Below, piece after piece: positions 7,929 through 16,172 of a stretch of DNA of 40,205 nucleotides. Each line of letters starts with the position of its first letter. The first letter of the stretch is position 1. The position numbers and the translations under genes are program-made. The notes beneath the pieces are model-generated. The model was not told the DNA's origin. It did no database searches and saw only the letters and a list, made by a program, of their open reading frames with translations. This DNA is from Gammaproteobacteria bacterium. GTDB taxonomy: Bacteria; Pseudomonadota; Gammaproteobacteria; SZUA-152. The DNA lies in contig JAKIUN010000032.1 of the NCBI GenBank assembly GCA_021647505.1, forward strand, positions 1 to 40,205, read 5' to 3'.

Positions 7929-9926
7929 TTGCCCATCACCATGTTCAGTGCCCTGAAATCCACTGCCGGCATTCTACTTCCAAGTCGGCTACCAAATCTG
8001 CTGCTAGGCGTCGCCCTGCTCGGCGCCGGCCTGCTGCTGCCGGCACAAAACCACGCCGATGACGGGCCGCGTGTGGTGCGTGACCTCTACTACGGCGAGG
8101 CCCTGTACCAGTTCTACCAGCAGAACTACTATTCCGCCGCCGTACATCTGCTCACCGCGCGCGAGCGTGAATTGCTCCAGCACCATGACGCCGAGGCACA
8201 GCTGCTGCTGGCTGGTATCTACCTCTCCTACGGCCTGCACGACGACGCCGAGCGTCTGTTCATGGTCTTGCTGGAGGAAAAAAACAGCCCCGAGGTACAC
8301 GACCGCGCCTGGTTCTATCTGGGCAAAATCCGCTATTACAAGGGACTCTACGAAGAGGCCAACCTCGCCCTGTGGCAGGTCGGCGATCATCTTGACCCGG
8401 CCCTCGACGAGGAATTGCAAACCCTCAAGGCCAACCTGCTGATGGCGCGTGAAAAGTACACCGAGGCCGCCGAATCCCTGACCAAACTGGCCGATGACGG
8501 AGACGAGAATCAGGCCTGGTTCGCCCGCTTCAACCTCGCTGTCGCCCTGGTGCGCGCGGGCCAGGCGAAAGAGGGCGAAGGCCTGCTGGACAAGGTTGGT
8601 CAGTTGCGCAGCGGCGATGAATATCTCAAGGCTCTGCGCGACCAAGCCAATCTGGCGCTGGGCTACCGCGCACTCAAACAAGATCCCGAGCGCGCCCGCA
8701 GCTACCTGCGCCGCGTGCGCCTCAACGGGCCGTTCTCCAACAAGGCCTTATTGGGCATGGGCTGGGTGGCGATGGAACAGCAACAATACAGGCAGGCCCT
8801 GCTACCGTGGATCGAACTGAGCCAACGTGACCGCGTCGATGTCGCAGTGTTCGAATCCCTGCTCGCCAAAGGCTACGCGGAAGAACGGCTGCAAGCCTAC
8901 CCCCAGGCGATGAACTCCTACCGCGAGGCCATCGACATCTACCAGCAGGAGCTGGCGGCCCTGGACAGCACCCGCGCCGCCGTCAGCCAAGGCCGCCTGT
9001 GGGATGACCTGCTGAAACAGGTCGACGGCAACGAAATGGGCTGGTTCTGGGAGGCCGAGCTGCTGCCGGACACTCCTGAAGCCCGCTACCTGCCCAGCCT
9101 GATGGCTGGTCACGGCTTCCATGAGGCCATCAAGAACCTGCGCGACCTCAATTTTCTGCGCGGCAAACTGGCCCGCTGGGAAGGCGATATGCCCGCCTAC
9201 GACCACATGCTGGCCCTGCGCCGGCAGACCTTTGAAGACCAGCTCGAACGCCTCACCCCGGACGAAACCCTGGCGCGCATCGCGGACATCCGCGCCAGCC
9301 GTGACATTTACGCCCAGGAATTGCAACGCATTGACGAGGAATACGATGCCCTGACGCTGGCCACGGAAGACGAACAAAAACTGATCGAGCGCCTGCAAGG
9401 CATCGAAGAGCGCCTGGAGCACCTGCAAGACCACCGCCGCATCGACCGTTACCGTGAGCAGTACCGCTTCTTCACGGGCCTGTTGGAATACGACATTCGC
9501 ACCACCTATGCCGCGCGGCGCTGGACGGTGCAAAAGGCCCTGCGCTCGCTGGACAAGGAATTCGAGGCAACCCTCGCCCAGCAGGACTCCCTGCAACAGG
9601 CGCGTGCCCAGGCCCCGGCGGGTTTCGAAGGCTTCGACCAGCACATCCAGCACCTGCGCGGACGCATCGACACGCTGAAGCAAAACGTAGACACCGCTTT
9701 CGTCGAACAGCAGCGACAGTTGCAGGCACAGGTGGACGAAGCGCTGGATCACCTGCGCGACAATCTGGTGGACTACCTCGACCGGGCGCGCTTCTCGCTG
9801 GCGCATTTGCAGGATCTGGCCGCCCATCAGACCCGCCTGGAGACGCCGGCCGATGACGGCCCGCCGCTCAACGCCACCCAGCCCGCCACCCCGACGGATG
9901 AAGCCAAACCGCAGGAGGCCCCGTGA
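7929..9926 (+). CDS. Large periplasmic TPR and coiled-coil protein
   Basis: About 665 residues. The start is TTG 7929 with GGA 8 bases upstream; ATG 7941 is possible but has no ribosome site. A signal peptide (LLLGVALLGAGLLLPAQNHA) leads to a run of TPR-like helical pairs from about residue 45 to 340 (AVHLLTARERELLQHHDAEAQ, LLMAREKYTEAAESL, ALLGMGWVAMEQQQYRQALL). Residues of about 440-630 are strongly charged and coiled-coil-like. The C-terminus is Pro/Thr-rich. TPR proteins scaffold multi-protein complexes; nothing enzymatic is visible. It overlaps the next TPR gene (TGATG), so the two are translated together. Similar pairs are found in trans-envelope motor clusters such as the myxobacterial Glt genes, but homology is not established here. 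Confidence 0.7.
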   Translation: MPITMFSALKSTAGILLPSRLPNLLLGVALLGAGLLLPAQNHADDGPRVVRDLYYGEALYQFYQQNYYSAAVHLLTARERELLQHHDAEAQLLLAGIYLSYGLHDDAERLFMVLLEEKNSPEVHDRAWFYLGKIRYYKGLYEEANLALWQVGDHLDPALDEELQTLKANLLMAREKYTEAAESLTKLADDGDENQAWFARFNLAVALVRAGQAKEGEGLLDKVGQLRSGDEYLKALRDQANLALGYRALKQDPERARSYLRRVRLNGPFSNKALLGMGWVAMEQQQYRQALLPWIELSQRDRVDVAVFESLLAKGYAEERLQAYPQAMNSYREAIDIYQQELAALDSTRAAVSQGRLWDDLLKQVDGNEMGWFWEAELLPDTPEARYLPSLMAGHGFHEAIKNLRDLNFLRGKLARWEGDMPAYDHMLALRRQTFEDQLERLTPDETLARIADIRASRDIYAQELQRIDEEYDALTLATEDEQKLIERLQGIEERLEHLQDHRRIDRYREQYRFFTGLLEYDIRTTYAARRWTVQKALRSLDKEFEATLAQQDSLQQARAQAPAGFEGFDQHIQHLRGRIDTLKQNVDTAFVEQQRQLQAQVDEALDHLRDNLVDYLDRARFSLAHLQDLAAHQTRLETPADDGPPLNATQPATPTDEAKPQEAP

Positions 9927-12775
9927 TGCGCCGCCTGTTGCTGAGCCTGCCGCTCCTGCTGCTCGCCGCTTGCAGTGCACGCGGCCCCATCGACGACGAC
10001 CCCACCCTGGCCGTCCTCGAAGAACGCACCGCGCAGATCATCACCCCCACGGCCCTGCCGCCCATGCTCAGCCACGATGTTCAGCAGAGCTACGAAGCAC
10101 TGGCGCAGAGCACCGAAAACGACGCCCTCAAGGCCATTGCCCTGCAACGCCTGGCCGATCTTGAGCTGGAGCGTGAAGAGCAGCCTGCTGCGGCGACAGA
10201 TGGCGACAGTGCGCCCACGGCCGAAACCACCGCCGCCGCAGACGCCGATCAAGTGGAGGGCGAGGAAAACGTCAGCCGTGCCATCCAGCAATACGAACGC
10301 CTGTTGGAGCTATATCCTGATTACGCCGGTAATGACCGCGTGCTCTACCAACTGGCGCGCGCCTACGAATTCAACGGCGAGCTGGACAAGGCCCTGGCCA
10401 CTCTCGACCGGCTGGTGAAGGAATATCCGCACATCCGTAACCGCGACGAGATCGAGTTTCGCCGTGCCGAAATCAACTTCGCCTTCCGCGATTTCACCCT
10501 GGCGGAAAAATCCTACCAGCACATCGTCGCCCTCGGCGCCGTCAGCCCCTACTACGACCGAGCCCTGTTCAAGCACGGCTGGTCGGTGTTCAAGCAGGGC
10601 GACACAAAACGCTCACTGCGCTCCTATTTCGGCGTGCTGGATCGCAGCTTCGCCAATGGCCGCCAAGTGTCCGATTTCTTACGCAGCGAACGTGAACTGC
10701 TGGACGACACCTTGCGCATCATCAGCCTGGCCTTCTCTTATCTAAAAGGTGTCGAATCGGTTAATGCCTTCTTCGACGACTACGGCCCGCGCAATGCACC
10801 GCCGCTCGATTACGCCGCCAGCGTTTATGAGAACCTCGCCGAGCTGTACCTGTCGCAGGGCCGAACCGACGATGCCGCCGAGACCTTGCAGGCCTTCGTC
10901 GAACGCAACCCCGACCACCGCCAGTCACCGCTGTTTCTGGTGCGCGAAATCGACATCTATAAACAGGCCGGCCGCCTCAAAGCCGTGCTGCGCGCCAAGG
11001 CCGACCTGGCCACCACCTACGGCTTTGGCAACACCGCCTTCTGGCAGACACTGCGAAGCCCGGAACTGCTGTACCAGCTCACTCCACACCTGAAGCGTAA
11101 TCTCGATGACCTGGCGCGCTACTACCACGCCCAGGCGCAGAAGAGTAAAAAGCCCGCCGACTACCGTATCGCCGCGCATTGGTACCGCAGTTACGTCGAG
11201 GACTTCCCCAGCGATGCCCAGACCCCGCGCATGCACCTGCTGCTGGCGGAAACCCTGCTCGACAGCGGCGACCTTGCCGGCGCTGCCGCCGCCTTCGAAG
11301 CCACCGCCTATCACTACCCACAACACGACAAGAGCGCCGAGGCCGGCTACGCCGCGTTGCTCGCGCATCGCGCGCAGGTCGACACGCTGAAAGGCGAGGC
11401 GCAAACCCAACATCGCCGTACCAGCATCGCCGCCGCCAAGCGCTTTGTCACTTGGTTCCCGCAGGACAAACGTGCCACCCAGGTGATGTCCAAGGCCGCC
11501 GAGGAACTGCTGGCGCTGAAGGACTACCCACAAGCCGTCGCCACCGCCTGGTATGTGGTTGGCAGCCTGCCCGAACCATCGCGTAAGCTACGACGCATTG
11601 ACTGGGGCATCATTGCCGTCGGCGAATTCGAGCTGGGCCTGTTCGCCGAGGCCGAAGTTGCCTCGTTACAGCGCCTGCAGCTGCTCAGCGCCAACGACCC
11701 TGATCGCCAACCCACCATCGAGCGTCTCGCCGCCGCCATCTACAAACAGGGCGAACAGGCCCGCGAGGCCGGCCTGCACGGCACCGCCGCGCGCCACTTC
11801 CTGCGTGTCGATGAACAGACACCGACAGCCTCCATTCGCGCCGCCGCCATGTACGATGCCGCCGCCTCGCTGATGACCAAACAGGACTGGGCGCTGGCCA
11901 TCCCCGTACTCAAAGTATTTACCAACCGCTACCCCGGCCACGAACTGGCCGCTGATGCCTATCAAAAACTGGCCCAGGCCTACGAACAGACCGGCGACTG
12001 GAAACATGCCGCCGACACCTACCGCGTGCTCTACGCCAACGAGACCGACAGCAACCGCAAGCGTCAGATCCTCTGGCAGACCGCCGAGTTCTATCAAAAG
12101 GCCGAACGCCCGCTGGATGCCGCCGAGATCTACAAGCAATACATCCGCACCTTCAAGCAGCCCTACGACGACCTGATCGAGGCCCATATCCACCTCGCCG
12201 ACATCTACAAGGCACGCCGCGACAAGCCATCGCGCCATTACTGGTTGGGCAAGCTGGTCGCGCTCGACACCGCGGCCGCCGGCGCTGCGACGGCACGTAG
12301 CCAATTCCTTGCTGCCAACGCCACACTGGAACTGGCGCAGGACACCTTCGACGCCTACAACAAAGTGCGTCTGGTGCAACCGCTGAAGAAAAACCTCCAG
12401 GAAAAGAAACGCCTGATGACCACCAGTATCGACGCCTACACCCAGGCCGCCAACTACGGTATCGAAGGCGTCACCACCGCCTCCACCTACCGTATTGCCG
12501 AAATCTACAACGGCTTCGGCCGCGACCTGTTGGAATCGGAACGGCCCGGGGGGCTCAATGAAGAAGAACTGGAACAATACGACATCCTGCTCGAAGAACA
12601 GGCCTACCCCTTCGAGGAAAAGGCCATCGAGGCCCATGAAGTCAATATCCAGCGCGCCATCGATGGCAGCTACGACGAATGGGTGAAAAAGAGTTTCAGC
12701 GCCCTCGCTAAACTGAGCCCGGTGCGCTACGACAAGACCGAAAAGACCCGGGAGTTCATTGATGTTATCGACTAG
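9926..12775 (+). CDS. Very large TPR lipoprotein
   Basis: About 949 residues. AGGAGG at 9913-9918 fits ATG 9926 (7-base spacing) better than the adjacent GTG 9923. The N-terminus is a lipoprotein signal (LLLSLPLLLLAAC followed by SARG). The rest is almost wholly helical with many TPR-like units, e.g. AIQQYERLLELYPDYAGNDRVLYQLARAYE, ALATLDRLVKEYPHI, ETLQAFVERNPDHRQSPLF and AADTYRVLYANETD. The glycine-tyrosine-proline spacing is that of the TolA-binding/YbgF and BamD style of TPR. It probably acts as a periplasmic scaffold anchored to the outer membrane and coupled to its neighbours. No catalytic motif is seen. Long antisense frames here are codon-bias shadows. Confidence 0.75.
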   Translation: MRRLLLSLPLLLLAACSARGPIDDDPTLAVLEERTAQIITPTALPPMLSHDVQQSYEALAQSTENDALKAIALQRLADLELEREEQPAAATDGDSAPTAETTAAADADQVEGEENVSRAIQQYERLLELYPDYAGNDRVLYQLARAYEFNGELDKALATLDRLVKEYPHIRNRDEIEFRRAEINFAFRDFTLAEKSYQHIVALGAVSPYYDRALFKHGWSVFKQGDTKRSLRSYFGVLDRSFANGRQVSDFLRSERELLDDTLRIISLAFSYLKGVESVNAFFDDYGPRNAPPLDYAASVYENLAELYLSQGRTDDAAETLQAFVERNPDHRQSPLFLVREIDIYKQAGRLKAVLRAKADLATTYGFGNTAFWQTLRSPELLYQLTPHLKRNLDDLARYYHAQAQKSKKPADYRIAAHWYRSYVEDFPSDAQTPRMHLLLAETLLDSGDLAGAAAAFEATAYHYPQHDKSAEAGYAALLAHRAQVDTLKGEAQTQHRRTSIAAAKRFVTWFPQDKRATQVMSKAAEELLALKDYPQAVATAWYVVGSLPEPSRKLRRIDWGIIAVGEFELGLFAEAEVASLQRLQLLSANDPDRQPTIERLAAAIYKQGEQAREAGLHGTAARHFLRVDEQTPTASIRAAAMYDAAASLMTKQDWALAIPVLKVFTNRYPGHELAADAYQKLAQAYEQTGDWKHAADTYRVLYANETDSNRKRQILWQTAEFYQKAERPLDAAEIYKQYIRTFKQPYDDLIEAHIHLADIYKARRDKPSRHYWLGKLVALDTAAAGAATARSQFLAANATLELAQDTFDAYNKVRLVQPLKKNLQEKKRLMTTSIDAYTQAANYGIEGVTTASTYRIAEIYNGFGRDLLESERPGGLNEEELEQYDILLEEQAYPFEEKAIEAHEVNIQRAIDGSYDEWVKKSFSALAKLSPVRYDKTEKTREFIDVID

Positions 12776-13049
12776 ACGCAAACGATTTTGCGCGCTTTTT
12801 ACCGCCGCGCTATGGATACTGCTCGCCAGCCCGACCGGCGCCGAAGTCCGCATCGAACTGGAAGAGACCGAGATCAGCGCCGCGCGTGAACTGCCCAAGG
12901 TGCTGTACATCGTGCCGTGGCAGAAAACCCAGCCCGACTCCCGCCCCCTGCCCATGCGCAGCCTGGTCGACGAAACCCTGTCACCAGTGGAAATGGATGT
13001 TTTTAAACGCCGTGTGCGTTATCACAACCTGACCACACAAAAACCCTGA
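12762..13049 (+). CDS. Small exported protein at the end of the envelope operon
   Basis: About 95 residues from ATG 12762, which has GGGAG about 8 bases upstream; a TTG one codon earlier is also possible. It overlaps the end of the TPR gene by 14 bases. A signal peptide (FCALFTAALWILLASPTGA) is followed by a short acidic beta-strand (EVRIELEETEISAARELPKV), then VLYIVPWQKTQPDSRPLPMRSLVDE and a basic end. The VLYIVPWQ motif and small size are reminiscent of conserved orphan proteins at the ends of TPR clusters in gammaproteobacteria, but I cannot name a family. Likely an accessory subunit of the same assembly. Confidence 0.65.
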   Translation: MLSTRRKRFCALFTAALWILLASPTGAEVRIELEETEISAARELPKVLYIVPWQKTQPDSRPLPMRSLVDETLSPVEMDVFKRRVRYHNLTTQKP

Positions 13050-13067
13050 AAATCCTTCCGTTGCAGG

Positions 13068-13086
13068 GTGGGCCTTTCATGCCCAC
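13068..13086 (+). terminator. Short hairpin between convergent genes
   Basis: GTGGGC, a 7-base loop and GCCCAC form a 6-bp stem 18 bases after the operon's last stop codon. No T-tract follows, so it is at best a weak terminator. It lies between two convergent genes. Confidence 0.35.
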
Positions 13087-13098
13087 GGGAAGTGTGAA

Positions 13099-13338
13099 TC
13101 AATTATCTGACCATTGGGTTTGCAGATAAAGCGCCTCGACTTTTTGTCGGGCCCACGGTGTCCTACGCAGAAATTTGAGGCTAGAGGAAATGCTCGGGTC
13201 ACTGCTGAAGCAGTTGATGCTGATTCGGCGAGCCAGCTCCTCCCAGCCATATTTTTCCTCCAGCCGGGTGACGATCATCTTGAGGGTTACCCCGTGCAGG
13301 GGATCGTGGCTGGCCGGTTTATTCTTTTCTTGATCCAT
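13099..13338 (-). CDS. VF530/DUF2132 family DNA-binding-like protein
   Basis: A 79-residue protein with the complete family signature: DPLHGVTLKMIVTRLEEKYGWEELARRI, INCFSSDPSISSSLKFLRRTPWARQKVEALYL. The family prototype is VF530 of Vibrio fischeri, for which a DNA-binding fold was reported from its structure; the biological role is unknown. The first 12 residues are polar and variable. The start lies 20 bases inside the preceding RRM gene, so the two form a small minus-strand operon. Usual family length is about 75-90 residues, so it is complete. Confidence 0.9.
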   Translation of the reverse strand: MDQEKNKPASHDPLHGVTLKMIVTRLEEKYGWEELARRISINCFSSDPSISSSLKFLRRTPWARQKVEALYLQTQWSDN

Positions 13339-13606
13339 TACTACTGCCTTCTTTTTCTTCGACCGGCTTCGGCTCGGCCTTTTTTACGCGGATCTTGTTG
13401 CCCGCGACATCCTTGCCGTTAAGGGTCTTTATCGCCGCCTTGGCTTCGCCCGGCCTGGGCATCTCGACGAAGCCAAACCCCTTGGAGCCTCCAGTCTTTT
13501 TGTCGATGACCAGGGTACAGGATTGCACTGCACCGTGGGCCTCGAACAAAGTGCAGAGTTCGGCCTCTGTGGTGATGCGGGCAAGATTGCGTATTAACAG
13601 CTTCAT
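13319..13606 (-). CDS. RNA-binding protein with a single RRM
   Basis: A 95-residue protein consisting of one RNA recognition motif: RNP2 LLIRNL at residues 3-8, RNP1 KGFGFVEM at about 43-50, and KIRVKKAEP at the end of the fold. The C-terminal 20 residues are charged and low complexity. Small RRM proteins of this type in proteobacteria bind single-stranded RNA and are often cold- or stress-induced. Its 256-base upstream region has room for a regulated leader. It overlaps the VF530 gene by 20 bases. Confidence 0.92.
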   Translation of the reverse strand: MKLLIRNLARITTEAELCTLFEAHGAVQSCTLVIDKKTGGSKGFGFVEMPRPGEAKAAIKTLNGKDVAGNKIRVKKAEPKPVEEKEGSSNGSRKE

Positions 13607-13821
13607 GGGATCACCGTGTTATTGTTGCTCAAAGGGGCGCGGGACATTGTTATCTCCGCAATAAGCAGGAACCCGCAATGGCGGTATTTTTGCTTTGGGG
13701 GCAATGCCCATTCTACAAAACAGTCATCCCACCATCAGATAATCCTGTCCCCGCCGATAGCCCGTCGCCCCTAACTTGAGGCAATATCCTCGCGCGCGCC
13801 ATGATTGGCGACAATGCGGGC

Positions 13822-13854
13822 ATCACGGAACGGCAGGAAGAGCCGCTCCGTGAT
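13822..13854 (-). terminator. Stem-loop just after the DUF302 gene
   Basis: ATCACGGAGCGG, 9-base loop, CCGTTCCGTGAT read on the minus strand gives a 12-bp stem with one G-U pair (an A-C mismatch on the plus strand). It starts 8 bases past the DUF302 stop and is more stable as minus-strand RNA. It is not followed by a run of U, so it could be a terminator or an RNA-stabilising hairpin. Confidence 0.45.
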
Positions 13855-13862
13855 TAGAGAGT

Positions 13863-14261
13863 TCAATCTTTCGCCAGCAGGTCGGCGACCTTCTGTAGCT
13901 TGGCACGCACCTCGGTGGCCAGGGGCACGACATCGTCGCGATTCACCAGGCCCAACACGGCGTTGGGATCCATGAACAGCACGCTGATACTGCCATCCTC
14001 TTCCTCGCGCACCAGCACGTTGCAGGGTAGCAGCAGACCGATGTCAGGCTCCGCCTCGATGGCCTGGTTGGCCAGCACCGGGTTGCAGGCGCCGAGAATG
14101 GTGTAGGGACGGCGATCCACGTCGATCTTCTTTTTCAGGGTGGCCTTGACGTCGATGGTGGTAAGGACGCCGAAGCCTTCGGTCTTGAGTGCCTCGATGG
14201 TCTTTTCGATTACCTCATCGAAGCTGCCGGGTACGGTCACGCCGAATCCGTAGTTACTCAT
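13863..14261 (-). CDS. DUF302 family protein
   Basis: A 132-residue protein with the DUF302 layout: SNYGFGVTVPGSFDEVIEKT at the N-terminus, EGFGVLTTIDVKATLKKKI in the middle, then YTILGACNPVLANQAI, GLLLPCNVLVREE and the terminal ISVLFMDP. The conserved cysteine positions C59-N and C81-N are both present. The family is widespread, often near sulfur or redox genes, and its biochemical function is not established. No signal peptide is present, so it should be cytoplasmic. AGGAG lies about 9 bases upstream of the ATG. Confidence 0.9.
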   Translation of the reverse strand: MSNYGFGVTVPGSFDEVIEKTIEALKTEGFGVLTTIDVKATLKKKIDVDRRPYTILGACNPVLANQAIEAEPDIGLLLPCNVLVREEEDGSISVLFMDPNAVLGLVNRDDVVPLATEVRAKLQKVADLLAKD

Positions 14262-14574
14262 GGTCTGTCTCCTCGGAGAATGGTGATAAATTAGAAAAGA
14301 CTAATGAACTTGTGACACCGCTCTGCGGTGTCACACATCCCGTGGCGCTCAGCGCCACCTCCACCCTGGTGGATTAGCCTGGCTTTCTTGCGCCACACCG
14401 CAGAGCGGTGTAGCGAGTCGAATACAGAATGATACTGGGTCTTGTAAACGCATGACTCCCATAGCGATATTCCATGTCCTACCCCTCATCAGGGCAGCGG
14501 CCAGTATCGCAGATAAATCTGACCGCCTAAAGGCGGTGGTTTTAACCTTTTAACCGAGACTGATAAATGAGTGA
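14262..14574. repeat. Intergenic stretch with five short hairpins in a row
   Basis: This 313-bp gap holds a series of near-perfect short palindromes: 14311-14335 (11-bp stem TGTGACACCGC, 3-base loop), 14342-14358 (GTGGCGC/GCGCCAC), 14360-14373 (TCCACC/GGTGGA), 14391-14415 (ACACCGC/GCGGTGT inside CGC/GCG) and 14522-14537 (ACCGCCT/AGGCGGT). The first and fourth share the ACACCGC/GCGGTGT arm with different loops. They have no coding content and lie directly upstream of a truncated ImmA-type gene. They look like REP-type or hairpin-mobile units rather than a promoter. Confidence 0.7.
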
Positions 14575-15021
14575 ATGGCGCGCGCGCAACAAAACCATAT
14601 AACAAATATCGAGAAAGCCTGCAACCATTTTGCCGGTGCCTTCCTGTTACCTGAAGAAGCCATCAAGCAGCACATGGGCAGCTATCGCAATGCCATTGAG
14701 CTGCAAGAACTCTACATGCTCAAACATGAGTTTGGTCTGAGCATGATGTCCATTCTGATGCGGGCGCGGCAGTGTGGCATCATCACGAACTACCGCCACA
14801 AAGGCTACATCACCGAGTTTTCAAAACAGCGTTGGAAAACACGGGAGCCAGGCACTCCCTACCCCAAAGAAGAGACGTATCTGTTTAAACAGCTCACCTA
14901 TCGAGCGCTGGCAGAAGCGTATATTGGCGAATCAAAAGCCGCTGAGCTACTGGGTCTTTCACTCATTCAGTTTCACCAGGAACGTAAGCTAGGGAAAGGC
15001 GGTGCAGCTTCTCATCAGTGA
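14575..15021 (+). pseudogene. C-terminal fragment of an HTH/ImmA-IrrE-type antitoxin (COG2856-like)
   Basis: The open frame encodes ACNHFAGAFLLPEEAI near its start, the typical segment after the HExxH zinc site of ImmA/IrrE peptidases (third metal ligand and helix). The HTH and HExxH parts that should come before are absent. The first dozen codons do not look like the family, so the ATG at 14575 is probably not a true start. The rest (QELYMLKHEFGLSMMSILMRARQCGIITN and a final helix-turn-helix-like AELLGLS) is the usual C-terminal half. The PIN gene starts inside it, 20 bases before its stop, as expected of a toxin-antitoxin pair. The antitoxin has been cut away next to the hairpin cluster, so it should be inactive. 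Confidence 0.75.
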
Positions 15022-15358
15022 TGCCAACATCCTCATCGACCTGGAAGAGGGTGCACTGATCGAACAGATGTTCCAGCTGCCCTTTCAGTTTCTCATTCCC
15101 GACATTCTGTTTGAGGAGGAACTGGATGAACAACACGCCTACCTCAGCCTCGGATTAGTTCCACAGAAACTCAGCGGTAAATCCATGCTATACGGCATGA
15201 CACTCACCCAAAAATATACCCACCCCAGCCGCAATGACTGTTTTGCACTCGCTCTGGCAAAGCAGGAAAACTGCCCCCTGCTCACAGGTGACCAAGCCCT
15301 AAGAACAGCCGCTGAAGAAGAGGCTGTCATGGTGCAAGGTACCCTGTGGATTGTCTAA
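15002..15358 (+). CDS. PIN-domain toxin, shortened by a nonsense codon
   Basis: A 118-residue PIN-domain protein with the usual acidic residues: SDAN at D7, ILFEEEL (E38-E40 area), RND and TGDQAL. PIN toxins are Mg-dependent RNases. It starts at GTG 15002, overlapping the antitoxin fragment. It ends at TAA after GTLWIV, where a related copy at 30150-30160 reads GTLWVVEQM. The following 44 codons remain in frame, so a GAA-to-TAA change has removed the C-terminal helix. The catalytic core is intact, but without antitoxin it may be either silent or no longer toxic. Confidence 0.7.
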   Translation: MQLLISDANILIDLEEGALIEQMFQLPFQFLIPDILFEEELDEQHAYLSLGLVPQKLSGKSMLYGMTLTQKYTHPSRNDCFALALAKQENCPLLTGDQALRTAAEEEAVMVQGTLWIV

Positions 15359-15493
15359 CAGATGATTCATCAAAATCTTCTCAACATCAAACAGGCGAGA
15401 GAGGCCTACCAGCGCATGAAAGAGTGCAAGCGTAGATTGCCCGGGTCGCTGGCGGAGACGAAACTGAAAGCGCTTGAAAAAGAGACCAAATAA
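15359..15493 (+). pseudogene. Orphaned C-terminal segment of the PIN gene
   Basis: After the TAA at 15356-15358, the same frame reads QMIHQNLLNIKQAREAYQRM and continues to TAA 15491-15493. It matches the C-terminal end of the second copy of the gene (30155-30290), which has GAA at the TAA position. It is the remainder of the PIN gene rather than a separate gene, although an ATG (15362) occurs in it. Confidence 0.7.
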
Positions 15494-15515
15494 AGCGTGG
15501 CAATCAAGCCATCGT

Positions 15516-16166
15516 TCAACAATTGACGGGTTGTTTGGATATATAACGCTGTAAGAATCGTTTCACCGCATTTTTCGGCGTAGCGGAGAGCTTCTGCATG
15601 AGTGAAAACGGTACAGGCTCAATCCGGTGCTCACCCCTAAGGTGATCAACCATTTTAAGCCATAACTGCGCTGTCATCTGTGCATCGGCTAAAGCGCGGT
15701 GAAACGTGCCATCATTGGGGATATTGGCATACTCCACCAGGGTGCCAAGCTTGTGGTTCTCCGCCTGCTGATAAATTCGTCTTGCCACCAACATCGAACA
15801 GGCAAACTCCCCACGGCACTTGCGCCTGACTCTTTCCAACTCAGCATAAAGAAAACGCTTATCAAAGGAAGCATTATGCGCCACTAAATCCGCACACCCG
15901 GCAAAGTCAGCAAACGCCATCATCACTTCGCCGCAGGGCGGTGCTGTCTTCAGCATGGTGTTGGTGATACCGGTGTAATCCTCAATAAAGGCACTGATGC
16001 GCCTGCCCGGATTCATCAAGCCCTGAAACTGTTCAACCACCACACCCTGCTCAATCTTCACCGCGCCAATCTCAATAGCGCGATCTCCGAGGGCAGGAGA
16101 TAGGCCCGTGGTCTCAAAGTCGAGAACGATAACGGTATTGGCGGACTTGAGGAGACTGGGCGACAT
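15516..16166 (-). CDS. DEDDh 3'-5' exonuclease (DnaQ-like)
   Basis: A 216-residue protein with all exonuclease motifs: ExoI LDFETTG (D16, E18), ExoII LVAHNASFDKRF with D at about residue 102, and ExoIII HRALADA at about 155-161. This is the DEDDh class, as in DnaQ epsilon and PolC-type exonucleases, acting on single-stranded DNA or RNA ends. It begins 6 bases past the stop of the RhuM-Fic gene, on the same strand, so it is co-transcribed with it. The standalone domain in a defence island suggests nucleic-acid degradation or trimming rather than replication proofreading. Confidence 0.9.
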   Translation of the reverse strand: MSPSLLKSANTVIVLDFETTGLSPALGDRAIEIGAVKIEQGVVVEQFQGLMNPGRRISAFIEDYTGITNTMLKTAPPCGEVMMAFADFAGCADLVAHNASFDKRFLYAELERVRRKCRGEFACSMLVARRIYQQAENHKLGTLVEYANIPNDGTFHRALADAQMTAQLWLKMVDHLRGEHRIEPVPFSLMQKLSATPKNAVKRFLQRYISKQPVNC

Positions 16167-16172
16167 ATCAAT

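Noticed and set aside
14311-14537. CRISPR array
   Set aside because: Palindromes differ in stem and spacing and there are no regular spacers or cas genes.
15362-15493. Separate small gene starting at ATG 15362
   Set aside because: It matches the C-terminal part of the second PIN copy, so it is the remainder of that gene after a stop.
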